From an uncultured Lachnospira sp. (lineage in GTDB: Bacteria; Bacillota; Clostridia; Lachnospirales; Lachnospiraceae), in contig CAMVRH010000069.1 of assembly GCA_947169835.1 (NCBI GenBank), positions 1 through 5,392 on the forward strand: DNA of 5,392 bases. The letters run 5' to 3'. Positions 1-4,611 of the stretch are shown here, piece by piece. Within the stretch, counting starts at the first letter, position 1, and every line of letters starts with the position of its first letter. The notes beneath the pieces are model-generated. The model was not told where the DNA came from. It searched no databases and worked only from the letters and a program-made list of their open reading frames with translations. A program made the translations under genes and the position numbers.

Positions 1-26
1 GGTTTATTTGAACTACCTGTTCCCTA
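1..26 (-). pseudogene. In-frame continuation of the discoidin gene beyond a TAG codon
   Basis: After GAT (Asp276) the minus strand reads TAG at 26-24 and then, in the same frame, GTGSSNK plus a partial proline codon up to the window edge. Discoidin domains commonly end FEFQVYG followed by a Gly/Ser linker, so TAG stands where a Tyr codon (TAT or TAC) is expected. One base change would make this stop. No hairpin or T-run follows the TAG inside the window. The reading is an inference from only 23 downstream bases. The alternatives are a natural end of a short protein, or a sequencing error. Confidence 0.4.
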
Positions 27-854
27 ATCTTGGAACTCAAAAAAAGATGCACCGTATCCTGTTGCTCTCTGTGTACATGTAATTCTTACATAACGAGCCT
101 CTGTTACACTTAGCTCATCTTTATTAATAGTCTGCTTCAAAGCATCCGCTGGATTGTCTTCTATACCATTATCGCCCTGAGCATCAACTTGTGCATCCAA
201 ATCTAGAACTCCACGTCCAAGTTCTTCGTTATTGTCTGGGTTGAAAGCAACCACTATCATGTAGTGCTCACCCTGGCTCATTCTAATATCGCCCTGTGTA
301 CCGCCGTGGTTTGTAAAACGATAGTTATCTCCACCAGCGTATGCGATATGATCATTATCTTCGCCATCTATATAAACTTTGTAGTGAGCATCTTCTACCT
401 TTGTCCAGTTAACTGAGAATCTGTAATCGCCATCAGCTCTTGTGCCTGTATACTTATAGCTAACTGCCATAGTCTTATGCTGAGCTTCACCTTTCTTCTT
501 TTCATAAGCAGTTGTCCACTCAATCTCATCATCAGATGTCTCAATCTTATAATACTTAGCATATGCTGCTTCCCAGTGCATATAGATGTGATCAATGTTG
601 GCCTTTTTACCTAAGTCAACATAGAGCCACTCATTACTATCATCCTGGGCCGCTTGCCATCTTGTGTTTTCTTTTCCATCTACAGCCTTGTCTTCTGTAT
701 CTCCGCCATTAGCAGAGCTAGCGTATACCGCTCTACCTTCAGACAAGTTGTATGGTTCGTCATCGGCTTGAACACTTTCAAGCGCAGGAATAAGGGTAAC
801 AACCATTGCTGTTACCATCATTACCGAAACAATTCGTCTAAATAGTTTCTTCAT
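24..854 (-). CDS. Secreted F5/8 type C (discoidin) protein with FN3-like insert; probably amber-truncated
   Basis: A 276-residue exported protein, probably carbohydrate- or surface-binding. Residues 1-30 form a signal peptide (KKLFRR, hydrophobic core, cleavage near VQA). Residues 35-123 look like the first two thirds of an F5/8 type C (discoidin) jelly-roll: NLSEG, AVDGKENTRWQA, EWLYVDLGKKANIDHIYMHWEAAY (given in part), YKIETSDD. The last strands, TEARYVRITCTQRATGYG and FFEFQ, appear only at 251-275. Between them lie about 125 residues resembling a fibronectin-III or carbohydrate-binding sandwich (YRFSVNWTKVEDAHYKVYIDG). The ATG at 854 is chosen because GGAGG (865-861) sits 6 nt before it and it begins the signal peptide; an upstream ATG at 962 lies next to the preceding terminator and lacks such a site. 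The frame ends FEFQD-TAG exactly where discoidin domains usually read FEFQVYG, and it stays open after the TAG, so a longer protein has probably been cut. No catalytic domain is visible. The export and discoidin calls are firm; the ligand is unknown. Confidence 0.85.
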   Translation of the reverse strand: MKKLFRRIVSVMMVTAMVVTLIPALESVQADDEPYNLSEGRAVYASSANGGDTEDKAVDGKENTRWQAAQDDSNEWLYVDLGKKANIDHIYMHWEAAYAKYYKIETSDDEIEWTTAYEKKKGEAQHKTMAVSYKYTGTRADGDYRFSVNWTKVEDAHYKVYIDGEDNDHIAYAGGDNYRFTNHGGTQGDIRMSQGEHYMIVVAFNPDNNEELGRGVLDLDAQVDAQGDNGIEDNPADALKQTINKDELSVTEARYVRITCTQRATGYGASFFEFQD

Positions 855-860
855 ATTTTT

Positions 861-865
861 CCTCC
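861..865 (-). promoter_or_regulatory. Ribosome binding site deciding the discoidin protein start
   Basis: GGAGG lies 6 nt upstream of the ATG at 854. It selects this start over the upstream in-frame ATG at 962. Confidence 0.85.
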
Positions 866-894
866 ATTTATAAAAATCCGCACAGTTTATCAAT

Positions 895-923
895 ATTATA
901 ATAGCACATATGTGTGATATAAA
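895..923 (-). promoter_or_regulatory. Promoter of the discoidin gene with palindrome in the spacer
   Basis: A perfect -10 hexamer TATAAT (900-895) lies 17 bp from a weak -35 TTTATA (923-918). The predicted transcript would start near 888 and have a leader of about 34 nt before the ATG at 854. The spacer contains the perfect palindrome CACATATGTG (905-914), which could be an operator. The promoter sits downstream of the phosphatase terminator, so this gene should be transcribed independently. Confidence 0.6.
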
Positions 924-927
924 AATT

Positions 928-947
928 CCCCTAATATAAATAAGGGG
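928..947 (-). terminator. Possible second weak hairpin behind the main terminator
   Basis: CCCCT (928-932) and AGGGG (943-947) can form a 5-bp stem with a 10-nt AT loop. On the minus strand it is followed by AATTTTTATA, so it could back up the strong terminator just upstream. It lies immediately before the -35 region of the next gene. The stem is short, so this is a weak call. Confidence 0.3.
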
Positions 948-960
948 GCCATATTTTAGC

Positions 961-991
961 AAAATAAAAAGCCCCGGGAAAATCCCGGGGC
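961..991 (-). terminator. Strong intrinsic terminator of the phosphatase gene
   Basis: A perfect 9-bp stem, GCCCCGGGA (971-979) with TCCCGGGGC (983-991), has a 3-nt loop and is followed on the minus strand by TTTTTATTTT (970-961). It begins 9 nt after the TAA stop of the phosphatase gene. The GC-rich stem stands out sharply from the AT-rich surroundings. Confidence 0.95.
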
Positions 992-1000
992 AAAATCTTT

Positions 1001-2413
1001 TTACTTCTTAATTTTTATCTTCTTTACTTTTGAATATGGACCGAATACTTTCAAGTGTCCATTTATATTATATGCCCTCACTTTTATGTAGTATTTCTTT
1101 TTCTTCTTTAGTTTTTTGATTTTGTAAGTAGTTTTAGTTGTGTATTTAGATTTAGTCTTGCTCTTCTGCTTTGTGAAGTTTTTAGATGTAGACCAAGTTA
1201 CTTGGTAACCTTTGGCGTTGCTTGCCTTTTTAAATGTAACCTTCACTGTCTTTTTCTTTATGTTCTTTACCTTCTTTAGTTTTACTTTGGAAGGTGTTGG
1301 AACTTTTGGTTCAGGAATAGGTATAGCACCTGGAGTTAAGATGTTTGATCTAATCTTGTTTAAGTCAGACTGTTTTAGATTCAAGCGTTCTCTCATAAAC
1401 TCCATTGTATTTTCTTGCAAACTTCCTTTGTCATATGTCTTTAGCCAATTGATTACTTTCCACATTTTTTCTGCGTAGTGCGCTGCATCTTTCACATCAC
1501 CATTAACTACTGAGAAGAAAGTAAATTCATAATCACGCATAATATCCTGCTCACTCATTCCAGCCAAAGCACCAATAAGTGTACAGAGCGTTCCAGTTCT
1601 GTCTCTACCTATAGCGCAATGAACATAGATTGGGAAGTTGTTTGGATTTGCAAATGTTAGTATCTCTTTTCTAAGAGCTGGATACCAATAATCGTAATCT
1701 AGTGCATTTATATACTGACCTGAAGAAACTGAAACTAGGTTTATGTTTTTACCTAGAGGTGAAACTTTTGACTTACCACGCAAATCTAGGTCTGTCTTTA
1801 TGCCGTAAGTCTCAACCATTTTTCTTTTGCCCTCTGAAGATATCTCATCTACATTGGCACCCCTGTATATGATTCCTTGTTTTACTCTATACTTTTTATC
1901 GACCGTTTGGCGTCCGCCAAAGTCCCTAGTATTTGTAACTGAATCAACACTGATTGTTCTTGGAATATCAGCTGTAGTTATTTTTATAACATCTGACATG
2001 TACATAGTATTATCCACCTCTGTACTTACTTGGTAGTAATAGTCAGTGGCTGAGAATAGATCTTCTATAGTAACCTTTGTCTCAAATGTTATGAACTCCT
2101 TAGGGTCTGTCATTGTTTCATTTTCACTTAACTTTACTTTATATGAAGTGGCACCGTTCACTTTTTCCCACTCTATTACTAATGGTGCAGGTGCGTACTT
2201 ATCTACGCCCTTTACATAGTATTTGTTTATAGCACCTTTAGAATAGTGCGTGGCAAAGTCTAGTGGATCTCCTTCTAAGAGATTCACTGTCGCTCCCTGC
2301 TCTGGTGTAGGATTTATGTCGGCTGCACTTATGTCTTTTTGAACAAAGCTAACGCCCACTCCTAAACCTACTGCTAGTGCAAATACTAATATTAGGCTTA
2401 ATACTTTTTTCAT
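1001..2413 (-). CDS. Secreted tyrosine-phosphatase-like protein with flanking FN3-like domains
   Basis: A 470-residue exported enzyme of the Y_phosphatase3/DSP3 type, the class of Listeria LipA and mycobacterial PtpB. Residues 1-31 are a signal peptide (hydrophobic 4-24, cleavage near ISAA). Residues 70-148 look like a fibronectin-III domain (PLVIEWEKVNGATSYKVKLS ... YYYQVSTEV). The phosphatase domain runs from about 155 to 350: NTRDFGG, IYRGANVDEIS, GIKTDLDLRG, then the P-loop HCAIGRDRTG, which has the full CX5R signature with Cys266 as nucleophile and Arg272 as phosphate binder. A proline-rich linker (about 361-374) leads to a second FN3-like domain (375-470) crowded with lysine and ending KIKIKK, which would suit binding to anionic wall polymers (inference). 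The ATG at 2413 is chosen over one at 2479 because AAAGG lies 7 nt upstream and the signal peptide follows. It has its own promoter and terminator. Substrate (phosphoprotein or phosphoinositide) cannot be told from sequence. Confidence 0.9.
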   Translation of the reverse strand: MKKVLSLILVFALAVGLGVGVSFVQKDISAADINPTPEQGATVNLLEGDPLDFATHYSKGAINKYYVKGVDKYAPAPLVIEWEKVNGATSYKVKLSENETMTDPKEFITFETKVTIEDLFSATDYYYQVSTEVDNTMYMSDVIKITTADIPRTISVDSVTNTRDFGGRQTVDKKYRVKQGIIYRGANVDEISSEGKRKMVETYGIKTDLDLRGKSKVSPLGKNINLVSVSSGQYINALDYDYWYPALRKEILTFANPNNFPIYVHCAIGRDRTGTLCTLIGALAGMSEQDIMRDYEFTFFSVVNGDVKDAAHYAEKMWKVINWLKTYDKGSLQENTMEFMRERLNLKQSDLNKIRSNILTPGAIPIPEPKVPTPSKVKLKKVKNIKKKTVKVTFKKASNAKGYQVTWSTSKNFTKQKSKTKSKYTTKTTYKIKKLKKKKKYYIKVRAYNINGHLKVFGPYSKVKKIKIKK

Positions 2414-2420
2414 AACTATT

Positions 2421-2425
2421 CCTTT
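2421..2425 (-). promoter_or_regulatory. Ribosome binding site deciding the phosphatase start
   Basis: AAAGG lies 7 nt upstream of the ATG at 2413. It supports that start rather than the in-frame ATG at 2479, which would fall inside the preceding terminator hairpin. Confidence 0.8.
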
Positions 2426-2451
2426 CTTTGTCCGTTCCATCAACTGTTTAT

Positions 2452-2460
2452 AGTATAACA
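2452..2460 (-). promoter_or_regulatory. Extended -10 promoter of the phosphatase gene
   Basis: The minus strand reads TGT-TATACT, an extended -10 element one base off TATAAT. The place where a -35 would lie (about 2475-2480) is occupied by the terminator hairpin and shows no TTGACA match. A promoter relying on the TGn motif is therefore likely. The predicted start is near 2445, giving a leader of about 30 nt. Confidence 0.55.
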
Positions 2461-2469
2461 TATTGCAAT

Positions 2470-2493
2470 AAAAAAGCACCTCTAGGTGCTTTT
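2470..2493 (-). terminator. Intrinsic terminator behind the nuclease gene, possibly bidirectional
   Basis: The core stem is GCACC (2476-2480) with GGTGC (2485-2489) around loop TCTA, extended by four A-T pairs. On the minus strand it ends in a run of six T (2475-2470). On the plus strand it ends in TTTT, so it can work both ways. It lies about 105 nt after the nuclease stop, beyond the structured element. Confidence 0.85.
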
Positions 2494-2501
2494 GTTATTA
2501 T

Positions 2502-2595
2502 AAGGATTCTTTGGCAGGCGTGGCAGTTCTCCTGCATCTCTTTTTACCCAAAGGGTGCGTGGTAGCCACGAAATTGACCACCTCAAAGAATCCTT
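2502..2595. repeat. 94-nt element bounded by a 12-bp perfect inverted repeat, with internal hairpins
   Basis: AAGGATTCTTTG (2502-2513) pairs perfectly with CAAAGAATCCTT (2584-2595). Inside, three further stems can form: GCAGG/CCTGC (2514-2518 with 2531-2535), ACCC/GGGT (2546-2549 with 2553-2556) and CGTGG/CCACG (2558-2562 with 2566-2570). This gives a closed multi-arm shape. The interior is richer in G+C than its surroundings. It starts 2 nt behind the nuclease stop codon, so on the minus strand it would be the 3' untranslated region of that mRNA. On the plus strand the closing stem runs into TTTTTT (2594-2599), which looks like the end of a small structured RNA. I do not recognise it as a known riboswitch, ribozyme or mobile repeat. 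A small palindromic mobile element is an alternative. Confidence 0.6.
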
Positions 2596-2597
2596 TT

Positions 2598-3725
2598 TTA
2601 ACTACAATAATCTTTCATTTCCTTCGCAAGGAATTCTTCCAATTGGCTTTTATCTGGTAGTTGAACCATATACTTAGAAATAAATATGTTTTCATCCATA
2701 CCATTCAACACATATTGAACCATTTTGGGTCCTTTCTCAGTACACATTAGTATCCCAATAGGTGGGTTGTCTCCTTCTGTCATTTCACAATCTTTGTAGT
2801 ACGAAACGTATGAATTTATTTGACCAATATGCTCGGGTTTAAACTTATCTGTTTTCAACTCGATTATTACATTACAATGTAATATACGGTTGTATAATAC
2901 TAAATCTATAAAATAGTAATCATCATCTATCACTATTCTCTTCTGTCTTGCTTCAAAGCAAAACCCATTTCCCATTTCTAATAAAAAATCTTGCAAATGA
3001 TCCATAAGGGCCTGTTCTAAATCTGATTCGTTTAATTTTTGATTAGCATCAATATTCAAAAAATCAAACATATACAATTCCTTTTCATCAAACTCTTGAA
3101 CTTCTGAATTATTTACAGTTTCTTCTAATAACTTTTTAGGGTTTTTACTTACACCTGCTCTAAAGAACAGTTTGCTAGATATTTGTCTATCAAGTTCCCT
3201 TACACTCCAACCACACTTGATGCATTCAAGCTCGTAGAAGTATCTTTCCATTGGATCATCAATGGACATTATTTTTCTAATATGTGTAAACGACAATTGA
3301 GTAATTAAGATTTCTGGGTCCAATTGGAATTTGTTACTCACTGAGTAACAAATCTCGTCTTTGTTTAATGTGACATCTATTTCATCAAAATGAGGCAATA
3401 GTTTGTCAAAATTTGGAATACTTTTCAATTTGGTCGTCACTGACGACCAAATCTGAGGATATTTTTGATAAAACATTCTGCATAGATTTAACCCTAATCT
3501 ATTAAGACCTTTAATCTGAAGCCTATTTGCTAATTCTTCCAATAAATTTTCACCATACTCCGCTCTATCCTCTCCTTTCTGCTCGTAATTAACAATATAA
3601 CAACCAATAACCCAATTCCTGATAGTCAACATCTGGTTGACAGCGCTTTTAGCTTGTGTTTTTGTGAACTCATCCAAACTCTTAACACTCTGAATTAATC
3701 CTTTAAAACTATTCTTTTCTTGCAC
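2598..3725 (-). CDS. DUF1016/YhcG-type PD-(D/E)XK nuclease
   Basis: A 375-residue cytoplasmic protein of the YhcG family: DUF1016 N-terminal helical domain (about 1-200) and C-terminal restriction-endonuclease-like fold (about 225-370). Active-site residues are visible in FIDLVLYNRILHCNVIIELK: Asp274, Glu289, Lys291, followed by FKPEHIGQINSYVSYY with Gln302. SIDDPMERYFYELECIKCGW and SVRELDRQI are typical family segments. Relatives are often found near restriction-modification loci and in accessory regions, and a DNA-processing or defence role is suspected, but no fixed substrate is established. Here the gene stands alone with its own promoter and terminator and no methylase or specificity subunit in view. 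The start is GTG at 3725, 8 nt after GGAGG (3738-3734). Between the two halves of the N-terminal domain, residues 92-133 contain a twice-used I-x-x-S-V-x-x-K motif, encoded each time by a perfect 25-bp palindrome. The length and active site appear intact. Confidence 0.93.
   Translation of the reverse strand: MQEKNSFKGLIQSVKSLDEFTKTQAKSAVNQMLTIRNWVIGCYIVNYEQKGEDRAEYGENLLEELANRLQIKGLNRLGLNLCRMFYQKYPQIWSSVTTKLKSIPNFDKLLPHFDEIDVTLNKDEICYSVSNKFQLDPEILITQLSFTHIRKIMSIDDPMERYFYELECIKCGWSVRELDRQISSKLFFRAGVSKNPKKLLEETVNNSEVQEFDEKELYMFDFLNIDANQKLNESDLEQALMDHLQDFLLEMGNGFCFEARQKRIVIDDDYYFIDLVLYNRILHCNVIIELKTDKFKPEHIGQINSYVSYYKDCEMTEGDNPPIGILMCTEKGPKMVQYVLNGMDENIFISKYMVQLPDKSQLEEFLAKEMKDYCS
3329..3353. repeat. 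Perfect 25-bp palindrome B inside the nuclease gene
   Basis: Two 12-base arms (3329-3340 and 3342-3353) are exact reverse complements around a single central base (3341). Outer bases are ATTTG/CAAAT and the centre is TCACTGA; the inner part is TTAC/GTAA. It begins exactly on the codon for Ile125 and encodes ICYSVSNK. As RNA it would fold into an 11-12 bp hairpin. The same layout occurs 99 bp upstream in the gene with different inner bases. Confidence 0.95.
3428..3452. repeat. Perfect 25-bp palindrome A inside the nuclease gene
   Basis: Two 12-base arms (3428-3439 and 3441-3452) are exact reverse complements around base 3440. Outer bases ATTTG/CAAAT and centre TCACTGA match the other palindrome, while the inner part is GTCG/CGAC instead of TTAC/GTAA. 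It begins on the codon for Ile92 and encodes IWSSVTTK. The compensated differences are what selection or a copying process acting on pairing would leave. Confidence 0.95.
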
Positions 3726-3733
3726 TTATATAT

Positions 3734-3738
3734 CCTCC
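3734..3738 (-). promoter_or_regulatory. Ribosome binding site for the GTG start of the nuclease
   Basis: GGAGG lies 8 nt upstream of GTG at 3725. No in-frame ATG is near enough to use it, so GTG is the start. Confidence 0.88.
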
Positions 3739-3757
3739 GTTCAGTTTGATTAAGAAT

Positions 3758-3785
3758 AGTCTATCACTTTTTTGTTAAATGTCAA
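3758..3785 (-). promoter_or_regulatory. Promoter of the nuclease gene
   Basis: A consensus -35 TTGACA (3785-3780) is followed after 16 bp by TAGACT (3763-3758) as -10. The predicted start is near 3751, with a leader of about 25 nt carrying the GGAGG site. The promoter lies downstream of the previous operon's terminator and next to a CRP/FNR-like dyad. Confidence 0.65.
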
Positions 3786-3810
3786 CATATACTTTATGTG
3801 ATAAATGTCA
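3773..3810. repeat. Two 12-bp direct repeats at the nuclease promoter
   Basis: TGTTAAATGTCA (3773-3784) and TGATAAATGTCA (3799-3810) agree at 11 of 12 positions and are 26 bp apart. The first overlaps the -35 hexamer and the second the right part of the CRP/FNR-like dyad. They could be two half-sites for one regulator, or chance in AT-rich DNA. Confidence 0.5.
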
Positions 3811-3816
3811 CATAAA
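3793..3816. promoter_or_regulatory. CRP/FNR-family-like operator upstream of the nuclease promoter
   Basis: TTTATGTGA (3793-3801) and TCACATAAA (3808-3816) are perfect 9-bp arms separated by 6 bp. The core matches TGTGA-N6-TCACA, the pattern bound by CRP/FNR-type regulators. The centre lies about 53 bp upstream of the predicted transcription start, just behind the -35, so an activator or repressor role are both possible. Which regulator binds is not shown by the sequence. Confidence 0.6.
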
Positions 3817-3876
3817 TATAAAATCTATTCGTTAAACCACGCGTCAAATATCTGACATTTTCCAACACCCAACACC

Positions 3877-3901
3877 AAAAAAGGCACCCAGTTGGGCACC
3901 T
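3877..3901 (-). terminator. Intrinsic terminator of the EF-hand/methyltransferase/RsiV-like unit
   Basis: On the minus strand AGGTGCCC (3901-3894) pairs with GGGTGCCT (3889-3882) around AACT, using two G-U wobble pairs, and is followed by TTTTT (3881-3877). It begins 7 nt after the TAG stop of the RsiV-like gene. Confidence 0.85.
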
Positions 3902-3908
3902 TTATCCA

Positions 3909-4604
3909 CTATTTTCTTTTCCCCACCTTAAACTCTTGTGTGTAAGCAAAATTGCCAATTTCATACTGATCAAATATGGCCATTACTTTTCCATTCTTTT
4001 TAATATAAAAATCTATCTTCTTTACTTTCATTTTCTTCACTCTTTTTAGCGCATACTTTTTCTGCGTTCCAAAATCTTTTTGTTTCTTTATTACTTTTAT
4101 CAATGTTTTCTTTGTAGCTTTTTTAGATTTCCGACAAGCTTGGTGAAGATATATTCTTTTACCTGTTTTTAATGAGTAATTCAAACCATACTCATCTGTA
4201 ATTCCAACTCTACCCAGCCATCCACCTGACACTACTTTTATACTTATTATTCCTTTTTTGTTATATTTCACATATGAACTAGCCGTCCAATAACACTCGT
4301 CGTCATAGTTTATTTCTTTTGAATAGTCCTTGATGTATTCAACATAGGAAGATTTTAAAAACTTATTACAATCTTTTCTAAGCGCTTTATTTATTTTTTG
4401 TATAGCAAGAGTATCACCTTTTAATTGAATCAACTCATAATATTCTTCTACTTTCACTTTCCCAAACGTAGTACTTTTGTCTATAGTTTGCTTTGTATAC
4501 TTCGCCCTCGACAAAGCACTTACATCACGCACTAAGCACACGCTCTCTATAGCAAGCGTTATACATAGGAGTATGCTTATTTTTCTTATTATCTGTTTTT
4601 TCAT
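3909..4604 (-). CDS. Secreted RsiV-like DUF4163/DUF3298 protein
   Basis: A 231-residue exported protein. Residues 1-30 are a signal peptide (KKQIIRK, hydrophobic 9-19, cleavage near VSA). Residues about 45-105 resemble DUF4163 (repeated charged and hydrophobic strands, then IQKINKALRKDCNKFLKSS). Residues 115-228 resemble DUF3298: IISIKVVSGGW, YGLNYSLKTGKRIYLHQAC, then FYIKKNGKVMAIFDQYEIGN and FAYTQEFKVG. This pair of domains forms the outside part of RsiV, the Bacillus anti-sigma factor that binds lysozyme, and the N-terminal part of the deacetylase PdaC. Here neither a cytoplasmic anti-sigma segment nor an enzyme domain is attached, so it is a free-standing version; lysozyme or wall-fragment binding is only an inference. 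The region 157-196 is lysine-rich. The start follows the methyltransferase stop by 7 nt, with only a weak GATGG site overlapping that stop, which suggests translational coupling. A terminator follows directly. Confidence 0.8.
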   Translation of the reverse strand: MKKQIIRKISILLCITLAIESVCLVRDVSALSRAKYTKQTIDKSTTFGKVKVEEYYELIQLKGDTLAIQKINKALRKDCNKFLKSSYVEYIKDYSKEINYDDECYWTASSYVKYNKKGIISIKVVSGGWLGRVGITDEYGLNYSLKTGKRIYLHQACRKSKKATKKTLIKVIKKQKDFGTQKKYALKRVKKMKVKKIDFYIKKNGKVMAIFDQYEIGNFAYTQEFKVGKRK

Positions 4605-4611
4605 TTTTCCA

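Noticed and set aside
24..26. TAG as pyrrolysine or a reassigned codon
   Set aside because: No pyrrolysine genes or insertion context are in view, and another gene here uses TAG as its natural stop next to a terminator.
395..595. Minus-strand open frame inside the discoidin gene
   Set aside because: It lies in another frame of a convincing gene, has no signal, motif or ribosome binding site of its own, and reads as low-meaning sequence.
855..962. Longer N-terminus of the discoidin protein from an ATG at 962
   Set aside because: That start abuts the preceding terminator's T-run, lies upstream of the best promoter, and would bury the clear signal peptide that begins at 854.
654..2036. Plus-strand open frames at 654-845, 1212-1478 and 1827-2036
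   Set aside because: All three are antisense to well-supported genes, have no family motif, and their hydrophobic look comes from the reverse complement of lysine-rich or acidic codons.
2414..2479. Longer N-terminus of the phosphatase from an ATG at 2479
   Set aside because: The start falls in a terminator hairpin and upstream of the promoter. The signal peptide and AAAGG site fit 2413.
2546..2583. Resemblance to a T-box antiterminator or pistol-like ribozyme stem (GGGTGCGTGG ... CCACGAAA)
   Set aside because: The conserved T-box sequence is not present, the region follows rather than precedes a gene, and the loop needed for a pistol pseudoknot is missing.
3319..3328. Palindrome TCCAATTGGA next to palindrome B in the nuclease gene
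   Set aside because: Ten-bp palindromes are expected several times by chance in a window of this size, and it does not share the pattern of the two 25-bp palindromes.
2598..3725. Nuclease as part of a restriction-modification operon with the nearby methyltransferase
   Set aside because: A terminator and a separate promoter lie between them, and the methyltransferase lacks target-recognition parts and looks like a small-molecule or protein type, not a DNA methylase.
3842..3855. Imperfect dyad GTCAAATATCTGAC upstream of the nuclease
   Set aside because: It has mismatched inner pairs and only 4-bp clean arms, so it is within chance for AT-rich intergenic DNA.
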